DNA of 44,849 nt from Prolixibacteraceae bacterium (GTDB taxonomy: Bacteria > Bacteroidota > Bacteroidia > Bacteroidales > Prolixibacteraceae). Below are positions 9,241 to 18,695 of the stretch, piece by piece (positions within the stretch are counted from its first letter, which is position 1; every line of letters starts with the position of its first letter). The notes beneath the pieces are model-generated. The model ran no database searches. It had not been told where the DNA came from and saw only the letters and a list, made by a program, of their open reading frames with translations. The DNA lies in assembly GCA_947475715.1 (NCBI GenBank), contig CANJNY010000028.1, positions 1-44,849 on the forward strand, in the 5' to 3' direction. Made by a program: the position numbers and the translations under genes.

Positions 9241-10449
9241 ATGAACTTTAAAATTATACTGACACTAATTTTAGTGATAGCCTTATTTGCAGGATGCAAG
9301 GAAGACACACACCATCCTTACGGATCAGATGGAGTATCCCCAGGCCTGGTGACGGTTAACCAGATTGTAAACAAATCGGGAGGTGCCGTAATCTATTTTA
9401 CAGCCCCTTCCGACAAGGATGTATTATATGTAAAAGCAGTCTTCTCCGATAGTAAAGGGAAGAAAAGAGAGGTAAAAGCTTCATCAGTAATAGATTCTCT
9501 TACTATCGAAGGTCTGGGAAAAGTTGGAGATTACCCGGTCGAACTTTTTGCTGTTGACCGCGCAGAAAATATCTCCAAAGGAACCAAAGCAGTGATATCC
9601 CCGTTATTACCAGCTGTTGAGCAAATAATTCCTTCAATTACCGGAGTTGTCGATTACGGGGGGATAAAAATCTCATACGCTAATCCTTTGCGTGCACAGG
9701 TTTCGATAAACATCCTAACCTACGACGAGGTACAATCCAAAATGGTTTACCGCGAATCCTTCTTTACCAGTCAGGAAGTAGGCACGTATAGTTTTCGTGG
9801 ATACAAAAGCGTTAAGACCAAATTCGGTGTCTATATTGAAGACCGGTGGGGAAATCAATCAGAGGTTGTAAACTTTGAATTTACCCCAATCCCCGATGAT
9901 TTTCTGGATAAAACATTGTTCTCGATATTCAAGTTAAACAATGATAAAAGTTTTGACGAATATGGATTCAACGCCCGGCAAATATGGGATAACCGATGGA
10001 GCGATCAGTGGAATTGCGGTCATACAAACTTTGAACCGCTACCCCATTACCTCACAATCGACTTAGGACAGTCGGCAAAACTTAGCAGATTTAAACTGTA
10101 TCAACGTGGTGGATATGAATTGTATAAACATGGAAATCCAAAACATTTCAAAATCTATGGCACACAGGATATCAACCAATTGCCACCTTATGATGCTTCG
10201 AATCCAACTGCAGGCTGGACCCTTTTAAAAGAATGTTTCTCATTTAAACCATCAGGCCTCCCCGTAGGACAGGTATCATCAGAAGATATAGAATTTCAGG
10301 ATAAAGGTGAAGACTTTGAATTTGACGTGAATGACCTTCATCAGGTTCGGTTTATACGGATTGAAAATATTGAAACCTGGGGTTCAATGGACGTAACGGT
10401 GATCGGAGAACTCTCCTTTTGGGGGGATATTATTAAAACACAATTATAG
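9241..10449 (+). CDS. Surface lipoprotein, DUF4959/DUF5000-like with F5/8-type-C-like domain
   Basis: A 402-residue PUL surface lipoprotein, probably a glycan-binding partner of SusCD. The start at 9241 is chosen over an in-frame upstream ATG at 9145, because the later start gives a clean lipoprotein signal (MNFKIILTLILVIALFAGC, C19) and avoids overlap with susD. KED straight after the cysteine resembles the acidic Bacteroidota surface-export signal. The N-terminal half has two Ig/Fn3-like segments as in DUF4959 and DUF5126 proteins. The last 150 residues, with HYLTIDLGQSAKLSRFKLYQ and a final GELSFWG, form a discoidin-like (F5/8 type C) beta sandwich. It lies 49 bp after susD. Confidence 0.82.
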   Translation: MNFKIILTLILVIALFAGCKEDTHHPYGSDGVSPGLVTVNQIVNKSGGAVIYFTAPSDKDVLYVKAVFSDSKGKKREVKASSVIDSLTIEGLGKVGDYPVELFAVDRAENISKGTKAVISPLLPAVEQIIPSITGVVDYGGIKISYANPLRAQVSINILTYDEVQSKMVYRESFFTSQEVGTYSFRGYKSVKTKFGVYIEDRWGNQSEVVNFEFTPIPDDFLDKTLFSIFKLNNDKSFDEYGFNARQIWDNRWSDQWNCGHTNFEPLPHYLTIDLGQSAKLSRFKLYQRGGYELYKHGNPKHFKIYGTQDINQLPPYDASNPTAGWTLLKECFSFKPSGLPVGQVSSEDIEFQDKGEDFEFDVNDLHQVRFIRIENIETWGSMDVTVIGELSFWGDIIKTQL

Positions 10450-10498
10450 CACTAACCACTGTAGTGGTCTGATTTTAACTTATAAAAATTAGAAAATT

Positions 10499-12199
10499 AT
10501 GCAAACAAAAATTTTAAAAATACTCCCTATAACTATACTGCTCATCACCATAATTATGGGATGTAGCGATATGCAGTCAAATTACAAACAATATCTGAAC
10601 GGGGAAAAAATCTATGCCGGAAAACTCGATTCCCTTGAAGTTCTAAGTGGGTATAAACGGGTGAAAATTATAGGACTGACCAGGTACCTGGGGAATTCAA
10701 CGGAATGTACCGTTCAATGGGAAGATCAATCAAAAACCTTCACGATCGATAAGAACGGAAAAGATAAGTTCGAGATGATCATTGATAATCTGAAAGAGCG
10801 CACTTACGAATTCAAAGTCTCAACCAAAGACAATTATGGAAACCTGTCGGTATTACAAACTACACGGGGCAGGGCTGTTGGAGATATCTTCAAATCAACA
10901 CAGCAAACACGAAGGATGACAGGAGTGGTATTCGAAGGGGACAATACCGTGGCGAGCTGGGCCGATAAAAGTGAATCGGAATATGTGCTTTTCACGAACC
11001 TTTGGTACGATAACACGAGCAATGAGAAGACCAGCATGGTGGTAAAACAGGATGATTCAAAAACAACGCTGGTCAACTGGAAACCTCTGGGTCAGATAGA
11101 ACGAACCTCCGCGATCCAATCCGGCATACTAGGTTTTGATACAATCTATCTGGATAAGGTTGTCAGCCAACTTCCTGCACCGCCATACACATTCCTGGAT
11201 AAGAGCCTTTTCTCGTTTGCAGGGATGGCGAGCGACAACCCGGGAACATCTTATGGAGGTGACCCTGTTCATTACCTGTTTGATGGTGACGGAAGCTGGT
11301 CTGGTAACGATGCACTTGGGTATCACTCGGGTGAAAATTCAATCCCTCACCACTTCACGATCGATCTGGGAGTAAGTGCACAAATCCGTAAATGCCGGCT
11401 CGATTTAAGAGATCCGAATAATTATTCCGGTAACAACCCAACCAAAGTTGAACTTTGGGGAATCATGGACATCACCAATGCGGAGACCTCTTCAGAGGAT
11501 GCAGCGGAATTTGAAGCCAAAGGATGGAAACTGCTTTTTAGAGGTCCCGTTGATGGGGCAAACAGCCAAAGCGTTGAATTTGATGTTGCCACAGGACCCG
11601 ATGTCCGATACCTCAGATACCGCGTAACTGAAACAGTCGGTGGTTCAGGGGCACAATTAACAGAGATGACCTTCTGGGGACAGAATATCCAGCCACTGGA
11701 ACTACCGAAGAGTTTAATTTCTTTCGCAGCAATGGCAAGCGACAATCCGGGAACTTCGTATGGCGCCGACCCGGCAAGATACTTATTCGATGGAGATGGA
11801 AGCTGGTCTGGCAGCGATGAGCGTGGATATCACTCTGGCGAAAACTCAATACCACATCATTTTACATTAGACCTTGGAGTAACAGCAAAGATCCTTAAAT
11901 GCCGACTTGGACTAAGGGATCCGGGAAACTATTCGGGAAACAACCCAACAGAAGTTGCTCTTTGGGGAATTATGGACATCACCAATGCTGAAACTTCATC
12001 AGAGGATGGTGCAGAATTTGAGGCCAAGGGATGGAAATTACTCTACAAAGGTGCCGTAGATGGCGAGAATAATCAAACTGTAGAATTCGATGTAGCACCC
12101 GCAGCGGATGTTCACTACCTGAGGTATCAGGTGTTGAAAACCGTTGGCGGATCAGGAGCTCAACTTACTGAAATGACTTTCTTTGGTCAGTTCAAATAA
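10499..12199 (+). CDS. Surface lipoprotein, DUF4998 plus two tandem F5/8-type-C-like domains
   Basis: A 566-residue lipoprotein with lipobox ending MGC (C22) followed by SD. Residues about 25-225 resemble DUF4998, with WEDQSKTF and YEFKVSTKDNYGN. Two discoidin-like carbohydrate-binding modules follow, at about 233-397 and 402-566, and they are near copies of each other (PGTSYG, YLFDGDGSWSG, GYHSGENSIPHHFT, LWGIMDITNAETSSED and GGSGAQLTEMTF occur in both). It sits 49 bp after the previous lipoprotein gene and before the GH92 gene, so it is probably a surface glycan-binding protein of the PUL. The duplicated modules could raise avidity. The ligand is unknown. Confidence 0.85.
   Translation: MQTKILKILPITILLITIIMGCSDMQSNYKQYLNGEKIYAGKLDSLEVLSGYKRVKIIGLTRYLGNSTECTVQWEDQSKTFTIDKNGKDKFEMIIDNLKERTYEFKVSTKDNYGNLSVLQTTRGRAVGDIFKSTQQTRRMTGVVFEGDNTVASWADKSESEYVLFTNLWYDNTSNEKTSMVVKQDDSKTTLVNWKPLGQIERTSAIQSGILGFDTIYLDKVVSQLPAPPYTFLDKSLFSFAGMASDNPGTSYGGDPVHYLFDGDGSWSGNDALGYHSGENSIPHHFTIDLGVSAQIRKCRLDLRDPNNYSGNNPTKVELWGIMDITNAETSSEDAAEFEAKGWKLLFRGPVDGANSQSVEFDVATGPDVRYLRYRVTETVGGSGAQLTEMTFWGQNIQPLELPKSLISFAAMASDNPGTSYGADPARYLFDGDGSWSGSDERGYHSGENSIPHHFTLDLGVTAKILKCRLGLRDPGNYSGNNPTEVALWGIMDITNAETSSEDGAEFEAKGWKLLYKGAVDGENNQTVEFDVAPAADVHYLRYQVLKTVGGSGAQLTEMTFFGQFK
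11195..12196 (+). repeat. Intragenic tandem duplication of an F5/8C module
   Basis: Two units of about 495 bp each (11195-11689 and 11702-12196, offset 507 bp) encode the two C-terminal modules of the DUF4998 lipoprotein. They are strongly alike in protein and clearly alike in DNA, with many third-position changes. This suggests an in-place duplication kept under purifying selection rather than a very recent event. Confidence 0.85.
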
Positions 12200-12205
12200 A
12201 TACCG

Positions 12206-12248
12206 GGGTGGCTGGTTTTAAATCTGAATTTAAAAACCAATGCCATCC
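12206..12248 (+). terminator. Stem-loop between lipoprotein gene and GH92 gene
   Basis: An imperfect hairpin: GGTTTTAAAT (12214-12223) pairs with ATTTAAAAACC (12228-12238) and is extended by GGTGGC/GCCATCC flanks. It is followed by A-rich rather than T-rich sequence on the plus strand. It may stabilise the upstream susCD mRNA or partly terminate before GH92, and is not a textbook intrinsic terminator. Confidence 0.35.
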
Positions 12249-12358
12249 TAAAAACAAAATGGGGTAGATGAACTTCGTTCGATCGAAGGGCATCTATCCC
12301 AATTAGAGACACCATTTTTATTAAATCCTCAAAAGAACAGTAGATCAGAATTGAAAAC

Positions 12359-14509
12359 ATGAATTCCCGAAAAATATCTATTGTAACATCATTTTTTTTT
12401 ATGCACATTAAAGTACTCACCATTACATTACTCCTGTTTAATTTGGGTCTGTTTGTTACCGCCCAGGACTTTGCAAAGTTAGTTGACCCGCAAATTGGAA
12501 GTCACGGAGATGGTTTACGCTGTGGATATTCGTTTATCGGTGCAACATATCCATTTGGAATGATTCAGTTTTCACCCGGATTCTTTACCCCACAACGTGG
12601 ATTTGCCGTAACTCAGCTAAATGGGGCAGGATGTGCTAATATGGGAAATTTTCCGGTACTTCCCTTAGCCGGAAAGTTAAGTTCCTCTCCGAATCAGATG
12701 GATGGTATTCCCGCATATAAAAAAGTAAATGAGGCCTGTGCCGGGTATCTCTCAGTAAAAATGGAAGATCAAACCCTTGCTGAGTTAACCGTTAATAAAA
12801 GGTCTGCAATAGCCCGATTCACCTATAATTCGGACATGGGTACTGTAATAATCGGATCAGGAATTAACGCTACCAGCGTCGATGACGCCAGAGTTGAAAT
12901 AACTTCCCCCTCAACTTGCGAAGGCTATAGTTCGGGAGGTGAATTTTGTGGTAACCAAACCCGCTACAAAATCTATTTTGCTGCAGAATTCAATCGAATG
13001 GCAAATTATACAGGAACCTGGATGGGTGATGCCCTGCTTGATTCCTTAAAACTGGCTTATGGAAAGAGCTCAGGAGCCTATTTCACTTTCAATACTAAAA
13101 AAAATAAGGAGGTCAATTACCGCATTGCCATTTCATTTGTTTCGGTTCAAAATGCCAAAGAGAACTTAAAGCAAGATAACACCTCCGAAAAGTTTGAAGA
13201 TTATAAACGCAATGCCATAAGCGTGTGGAATAAAACGCTTGCCAAAATAAGTGTAAAAAGTGATAATTTAGACCGGAAAGTTCAATTTTATACCCATCTC
13301 TACCATTGCCTGATCCATCCCAATATTGTCAATGATTCTAACGGAGAATATATCGGAGCAGATTTTGTCGTTCATAAAGCGGATAAAGGGCGTGATCAAT
13401 ACAGCTCTTTCAGCGAATGGGACACATACAGAACTCAATGCCAAATGGTTGCAATTCTTTTCCCAAAAGAGTCCAGTGATATGATGCAATCATTGGTTGA
13501 ATTTGCCTCCCAATCGGGAGGTTATGGAAGATGGATTCTGGCCAATATCGAAACCGGAATTATGCAGGGCGATCCTGCTCCTATCCTAATTTCGAATTCT
13601 TATGCCTTTGGGGCTACCGATTTCGACGTTAAGACAGCGTACAAATATATGAAACAAGGATCCATGCGTCCACTTCTTCGATCTCAAAATCAGGAAATCA
13701 GACCATTTTTGACTGAGTATATTAAGTACGGTATTGCCCCTGCCTCGATGCTTCTGGAATATACCTCATCCGATTATGCCATCGGACAATTTGCCAAACA
13801 AGCTCTAAATAATAATGAGGATGCGGCATTTTTCATCAATCGCTCCCAAAACTGGAAGAACCTGTACAACCCTAAATTAAACTGGCTTTGTTCAAAAGAG
13901 ACCAATGGAAAATGGAAAGATATTTCCGATGGCTGGAATGAAGCCTCCTACAAAAACTATTTTTGGATGGTTCCTTACAATCTGAAAACACTGATTGATA
14001 CCATAGGTGGAAAAATTATTGCAGAAAAAAGGCTCGATGACCTTTTTGTCAGACTCGATGCTAAATACGATAACGATTGGTTTGCTGCCGGAAATGAACC
14101 CGATTTCCAGGTACCATGGATCTATAACTGGACAGATTCACCAAATAAAACCTCAGCAGTAATACATCGGATTTTAAAGGATGTATACAACAGTTCCACA
14201 TCAGGCCTACCCGGGAATGATGATTTAGGGGCCATGGGAGCCTGGTATGTGTTTGCCTCAATTGGCTTATTCCCAATGACTCCGGGAATAGCCGGTTTCT
14301 CCGTCAACACCCCCCAGTTTGACGAAATAAAAATAGAACTGCCGCAGGGAGAATTGCTTATTTCAGGAGGATCACCTGAAAAATCTTTTATTCATTCTTT
14401 AAAACTAAATAACAAGTTATACAAAAATTCTACCTGGATTAATTGGAATGATATAAAAAGCGGGGGAAATTTAGAGTTCGAAGCCTCCGAAACAAGCATC
14501 AAAAAATAA
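12359..14509 (+). CDS. GH92 alpha-mannosidase, secreted
   Basis: A 716-residue family 92 exo-alpha-mannosidase. These calcium-dependent enzymes trim alpha-1,2/1,3/1,4/1,6-mannose from N-glycans by inversion. A signal peptide precedes VTAQ (about 27-36); M15 at 12401 is an equally plausible start and gives a more usual leader. The N-terminal beta-sandwich contains VDPQIGSHGDG and ATYPFGMIQFSPG. In the C-terminal helical domain, DGWNEASYKNYFWMVPYN places the likely catalytic acid at E528, and AGNEPDFQVPWIYNW precedes PGNDDLGAMGAWYVF with D621/D622, the family signature for base and metal site. Length is slightly short of the common 740-770. It is the only glycosidase inside the PUL block. Linkage preference is not predicted. 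Confidence 0.93.
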   Translation: MNSRKISIVTSFFFMHIKVLTITLLLFNLGLFVTAQDFAKLVDPQIGSHGDGLRCGYSFIGATYPFGMIQFSPGFFTPQRGFAVTQLNGAGCANMGNFPVLPLAGKLSSSPNQMDGIPAYKKVNEACAGYLSVKMEDQTLAELTVNKRSAIARFTYNSDMGTVIIGSGINATSVDDARVEITSPSTCEGYSSGGEFCGNQTRYKIYFAAEFNRMANYTGTWMGDALLDSLKLAYGKSSGAYFTFNTKKNKEVNYRIAISFVSVQNAKENLKQDNTSEKFEDYKRNAISVWNKTLAKISVKSDNLDRKVQFYTHLYHCLIHPNIVNDSNGEYIGADFVVHKADKGRDQYSSFSEWDTYRTQCQMVAILFPKESSDMMQSLVEFASQSGGYGRWILANIETGIMQGDPAPILISNSYAFGATDFDVKTAYKYMKQGSMRPLLRSQNQEIRPFLTEYIKYGIAPASMLLEYTSSDYAIGQFAKQALNNNEDAAFFINRSQNWKNLYNPKLNWLCSKETNGKWKDISDGWNEASYKNYFWMVPYNLKTLIDTIGGKIIAEKRLDDLFVRLDAKYDNDWFAAGNEPDFQVPWIYNWTDSPNKTSAVIHRILKDVYNSSTSGLPGNDDLGAMGAWYVFASIGLFPMTPGIAGFSVNTPQFDEIKIELPQGELLISGGSPEKSFIHSLKLNNKLYKNSTWINWNDIKSGGNLEFEASETSIKK

Positions 14510-14688
14510 AAACAGAAAAATCAAAATCTTAATAATGATTATACATGAAAAATTATTGATTATTCGACAATAAATAAATGATTAATTGCGTTTACAATTA
14601 AAAAAAAAGTAGATTTACCTCCGACAAATCTGTTGAGCACTACATAAATAGTTAGAACAAAATATTTATGGCTTCACTCTGGTAACTT

Positions 14689-17229
14689 ATGGTAAATCTA
14701 AATATTAAATTACTTCTTGTTTTTATATTTTGTTTTTCACTGAATATATTCTCACAAGGGCTACTATTCCAGTCAAATGATATCACAATTTCTCAAAGGA
14801 CAGCGTATAATGTCTTTGAGAAATCGACACCTGTTTTTAGAAATACCTTAGCCATATCATTTGATCTATCCATCTTGGATTTTAATGCATTCGGTTATAT
14901 TTGTTCTATCACTGAAAAAGGTACCGGCGACTCATTCTCGTTGATCTTAAGCGAGAAAGATAACTCAACTTACCTAAGTTTTAATCTTGACGGAAAACAG
15001 AATTTGCTTAAGATCCCCCTCAATAAAGCAGAGTTAGGCTACCGAAGGTGGCATAGAATCTCAATAGATCTACTTTCATTAACTGATTCCATTGAAATTA
15101 AGATGGATAATAAAGCCTGGCGTGCCTATTTTAAACGATCAAAACGAGATATTACGCCGGTGATCTCATTTGGAAAACACGAAAATATCATTGATGTGCC
15201 CAAAATGGCTATTAGAAAATTGCTCATTCAAGGGAGTCAACGAAATTACGAATTTGACTTCAACGAACACGAGGGATCGGAGGTTCATGAGCTCAATGGC
15301 GAGGTATTTGGAAAAGTGGAATATCCGGTATGGCTAATAAACGACTCTTTCCATTGGAAATTGCGCTATAAATATCGTTCATCAGCCGTTGCAGCAGTCA
15401 ATTTTGACGCAAAAAGCCAACGAATGATTATTTTAAATAAAGACTCCATTTTATTTTATTATTTCATATCAAACACCTCAAAAATAAATAGGTACAAGAA
15501 CTCGCTTAATGTACCTATTGCATTAGGAATGAGTTTTATGGACACATTAAGAAATCTGATTTATGTGTATGAAATTAATAATCTTCCGGTAAATACAACT
15601 ACAATTGCATCGTTGGATCTGACGAATTTATCATGGACAACCAAGAGCTCAACACAGCTGGAGGTACAAATCCATCACCACAATAGCTATTTTAATATTG
15701 ATAATCAGACATATACAATATTTGGAGGTTTTGGAAACCAGCGATTTTCAGGCTCTTTCCGAACCTACGACATCACCACCGACAAATGGAGTATACAATC
15801 CTATTCCGGCGATCGGATTTCTCCACGGTTCTTCTCCGGCTTAGCGAAGGTTGACAAGACGACCTCATTGATTTATGGCGGAATAGGCAATGAAACAGGT
15901 GACCAGAGTTTAGGAAGATCTTACAATGACGATTGCTTTCAAATAAACCACTCAACCCATTCAATTAAGAAACTTTGGAATGGTACTGCAAAAAAAGAGG
16001 GGATGGTTTCTGTTCGGAATATGGTTATTTCTGATGACAAAAGATCATTTTACACCCTTTGTTATCCGGAATACATCCCCGATACCTATCTTAAATTATA
16101 TCAATTTTCGATTGAGAATGGCAATTATGAGGTACTTGCAGATTCGATCCCCCTATTTTCAGAGAAAATAGAAACCAATGCCAATCTGTATCTCAATCCA
16201 ATTACCAATGAATTATATTGCACCACGCAGGAATTTTTCTCTGATGGATCTCAGGTAATAAAAATTTACTCTTTATCAGAACCACCTGTTTCGAAAAAAA
16301 TATTTACAGGTTCTCAATTCAATTTAGGGAAATCAAGGGTAAACTATTTTTCTATTCTTATTGCCATTCTTGGTTGTTTAGCCTTGTTTTTATTTTATCG
16401 CAGAAGAATAACTGTTAAAAAAATTCAGATAAACAATCAACGCATAAAAATAGAGCAAAACGATAATCCTGAGCATATTGCCAAAGAGAAAAGGGTAAAT
16501 GCGATTTACCTTTTTGGTGATTTTTGTGCGTTTGATCATTCAGGAAAAGATATTACACAATTATTCAGTACCCGGATCAAACAATTATTTGTATTTATTT
16601 TATTAAACAAAAAAAACGGAGTCACCTCGTCTCAGATTTATTCTGCAATATGGCCTCACAAGAGTATAGAACAGGCAAAGAACTCGAAAGGGGTAACATT
16701 GAATCAGTTACGAAATATCTTAACTAAAATGGAGGGTATTTCGTTAATAACCGAAAAAGGCTCACTTTACTTTGAGATCGATAATCGGTTTTATTGCGAC
16801 TACCTCTGTTACCAGGATCTTCTAAAAGACTTCAGCCACAATAGCGAAAATAATGATGCCTTACCCCAAATAATAAATATCATCTCAAAAGGTCCCTTTA
16901 TAAAAGCGATAAACTTCGAATATTTTGATCCCTTTAAAACCAATTTTGAAGATGAAATTTTAATTGCTTTCCTGCCATTGATTGATAAACATTTTCTTGC
17001 ATGTTCCTACTCAGTGGTCATTCAACTTTCGTATATCCTCAATATGATTGATGCACAAAATGAGCAAATATTAAGATATGAATTAGTTTCTTATATGAAA
17101 CTAAATAAGAGTGAACTGGCAGAAAAACGGTTTAATACGTTTAGAATTATATATAAACGTGAAAACAAAAGTGATTTTCCCTATACATTTAAAGAGGTTT
17201 CAAATCCTAAACTTATTATTATAAAATAG
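14689..17229 (+). CDS. Membrane-spanning SARP-like regulator with LamG/kelch-like sensor
   Basis: An 846-residue protein with an unusual architecture. A signal segment (1-23) leads to an extracytoplasmic part: a concanavalin/LamG-like sandwich (about 30-225) and a beta-propeller with kelch-like blades (about 230-530), for example IFGGFGNQRFSGSFRTYD and LIYGGIGNE. One transmembrane helix follows (about 554-573, then RRR). In the cytoplasm a winged-helix domain starts near 603 (AIYLFGDFCAFDHSGKDIT, then TSSQIYSAIWP) and resembles OmpR/SARP DNA-binding domains. The remaining 150 residues (CDYLCYQDLLK and ELAEKRFNTFRIIYKRE) resemble a bacterial transcriptional activator (BTAD) TPR domain. I read it as a one-component sensor-regulator of the adjacent PUL, replacing a hybrid two-component system or ECF/anti-sigma pair. 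It is co-oriented with the PUL, 179 bp after GH92. The domain reading is by eye. Confidence 0.75.
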   Translation: MVNLNIKLLLVFIFCFSLNIFSQGLLFQSNDITISQRTAYNVFEKSTPVFRNTLAISFDLSILDFNAFGYICSITEKGTGDSFSLILSEKDNSTYLSFNLDGKQNLLKIPLNKAELGYRRWHRISIDLLSLTDSIEIKMDNKAWRAYFKRSKRDITPVISFGKHENIIDVPKMAIRKLLIQGSQRNYEFDFNEHEGSEVHELNGEVFGKVEYPVWLINDSFHWKLRYKYRSSAVAAVNFDAKSQRMIILNKDSILFYYFISNTSKINRYKNSLNVPIALGMSFMDTLRNLIYVYEINNLPVNTTTIASLDLTNLSWTTKSSTQLEVQIHHHNSYFNIDNQTYTIFGGFGNQRFSGSFRTYDITTDKWSIQSYSGDRISPRFFSGLAKVDKTTSLIYGGIGNETGDQSLGRSYNDDCFQINHSTHSIKKLWNGTAKKEGMVSVRNMVISDDKRSFYTLCYPEYIPDTYLKLYQFSIENGNYEVLADSIPLFSEKIETNANLYLNPITNELYCTTQEFFSDGSQVIKIYSLSEPPVSKKIFTGSQFNLGKSRVNYFSILIAILGCLALFLFYRRRITVKKIQINNQRIKIEQNDNPEHIAKEKRVNAIYLFGDFCAFDHSGKDITQLFSTRIKQLFVFILLNKKNGVTSSQIYSAIWPHKSIEQAKNSKGVTLNQLRNILTKMEGISLITEKGSLYFEIDNRFYCDYLCYQDLLKDFSHNSENNDALPQIINIISKGPFIKAINFEYFDPFKTNFEDEILIAFLPLIDKHFLACSYSVVIQLSYILNMIDAQNEQILRYELVSYMKLNKSELAEKRFNTFRIIYKRENKSDFPYTFKEVSNPKLIIIK

Positions 17230-17269
17230 TTATACTAAAATTAGTAATTAAGAAGAGTTAAACCACCTC

Positions 17270-18292
17270 TTAAATTTCCCCAACTCCCTTATCGGAAAAG
17301 TGAATATAGGTAAATAGTTCCGGGATATGGGAATCATAAATTCCATGGGTATTCCACGACCACCCCGGATTGATGTTAGCGCCCCGTTCCTTCAATAATT
17401 CAAACCGCGAAAAGTCCATTCTCCACACATCACCCGGCTTTGGAGGGAGCGACCTTTCGCCTGCCAGCAGCTTCAATCCGGACCAGGGAATAGCAATTTC
17501 AACATTCCACCCCGCATCGAGATCTTCACTTTTATTAGCCGTACCATTAACTTTTACAGCTGTTTTAAGCCCTTTAAGATCCCATTCCCGAAAGCCCCAT
17601 CGCCCTCCGCGGGGGTGTTTTCGGCCATCAAATTCTCCACCCAGAACCTCTACCTTTTGGGTGAGCAGATCCAGTTCCGGGATTTCAAATCTGCTGCCAT
17701 GTTTATAAGCATCCTGCCACACCCATAAAACTTCGTAAACTGTCCCAAATGAATTGATCTCAAACTCGTAATAGCAATCCTCTCCTCCAATAAACATCTC
17801 AACATCATTGTCATTCCAGATCAATGAGTCTCTTTTGGTTAATGTGGCCGCAATATTGGGTTCCTGAATCCAGTAGGCCACATACAGATTCTGATCATCC
17901 CATTGAACTGCAGCCCGGGTATCCAGAATTGCTGAATTCCCGGTAGTCATATCCACAAACCGGGGGGATCTTGGAACAGACTTCCAGTCCTCCTTTTCCA
18001 CCTCTCCGTCAATATGAACCGGACCTGCTGACCGGTAACAGGTGTAATGTTTACACAAATCCTGGTTATAACCATAATTATTAGGCTGACCTGTCACCGT
18101 TGAAGAACCCGGACTTGCTCCACCAGTGTGGGCAGATTCAATTTCTGATGGAATCGCGGGTGTTTCCCTATTGCCAAATTCGGATCTGTTTTTGCCCTCA
18201 GCGGTAGTCCAGACAGCAGGAACAGCAGCCGCTGCGGATAGTAAAAAGGAATTTCGCAGAAACGATCTGCGGGAATTATCACTTTTCTTCAT
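17270..18292 (-). CDS. Tat-exported CBM9-like carbohydrate-binding protein
   Basis: A 340-residue protein with a twin-arginine leader (SRRSFLRNSFLLSAAAAVPAVW) at its N-terminus. From about residue 90 it matches the family 9 carbohydrate-binding/DOMON-like fold: IDGEVEKEDWKSVPRS opens the domain, and LYVAYWIQEPNI, WNDNDVEMFIG and WNVEIAIPWSGL are typical strands. No catalytic motif is seen. Family 9 modules bind reducing ends or single sugars; stand-alone secreted versions are common in Bacteroidota but poorly understood. It converges on the regulator gene with a 40-bp gap. A role in periplasmic sugar sensing or binding is inference. Confidence 0.8.
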   Translation of the reverse strand: MKKSDNSRRSFLRNSFLLSAAAAVPAVWTTAEGKNRSEFGNRETPAIPSEIESAHTGGASPGSSTVTGQPNNYGYNQDLCKHYTCYRSAGPVHIDGEVEKEDWKSVPRSPRFVDMTTGNSAILDTRAAVQWDDQNLYVAYWIQEPNIAATLTKRDSLIWNDNDVEMFIGGEDCYYEFEINSFGTVYEVLWVWQDAYKHGSRFEIPELDLLTQKVEVLGGEFDGRKHPRGGRWGFREWDLKGLKTAVKVNGTANKSEDLDAGWNVEIAIPWSGLKLLAGERSLPPKPGDVWRMDFSRFELLKERGANINPGWSWNTHGIYDSHIPELFTYIHFSDKGVGEI

Positions 18293-18353
18293 AGGAATTA
18301 TCAGTTAAAGGTAAATAATAGTGATCTGTGACCAGAAAATTTAAATCTATAAC

Positions 18354-18641
18354 TCAGTATTTAAACAAAAGGGTGTAAGGTATACAAAAATCTCCTGATA
18401 TTGCGTTTTGGTGTTTTTCAATCTCTTGGTCGTCCGAAATTTTTCGGAAATGAACCCTTGCTGCCATCTGAGGAATCATCCGGTTAATTAGCGCTTCGGC
18501 AGCCTCAATCACAGGCTCTCTGGCGGTAAAACCCGAGGCTCCAATACAGTTCAAAACCAGCAGAACCATCATCCCGAGCCGAATGATACGCCTCGCGTAT
18601 TTACATAATAATGAATTGAAGGTGTAATGAGAAAAATTCAT
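18354..18641 (-). pseudogene. Short secreted ORF, possible N-terminal remnant of GH89
   Basis: A 95-residue reading frame with a signal-like segment (about 20-38), then PVIEAAEALINRMIPQMAA and VHFRKI. This part recalls the N-terminal small domain of family 89 alpha-N-acetylglucosaminidases, in which a LI.R.IP helix follows the leader. Similarity fades after about residue 73 and the frame stops at 95, whereas GH89 enzymes exceed 700 residues. Nothing downstream resembles the missing part; the CBM9-like gene follows directly. It has its own possible promoter. It could also be a genuine small secreted protein. The family link is tentative. Confidence 0.35.
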
Positions 18642-18661
18642 TCAGTTACCTGTTAGTCAAC

Positions 18662-18669
18662 CAAAGATA
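18662..18669 (-). promoter_or_regulatory. Putative -7 element for the 18354-18641 ORF
   Basis: Read on the minus strand this is TATCTTTG, a match to TAnnTTTG, about 20 bp upstream of the ATG at 18641. It is divergent from the plus-strand element at 18696, so the 166-bp spacer may hold two back-to-back promoters. Confidence 0.4.
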
Positions 18670-18695
18670 CCATTTAAATTATCAATTTAATATCC

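Noticed and set aside
17233-17246. TACTAA/TTAGTA palindrome between convergent genes
   Set aside because: A 2-nt loop and pure A/T arms make a weak hairpin; not counted as terminator or operator.
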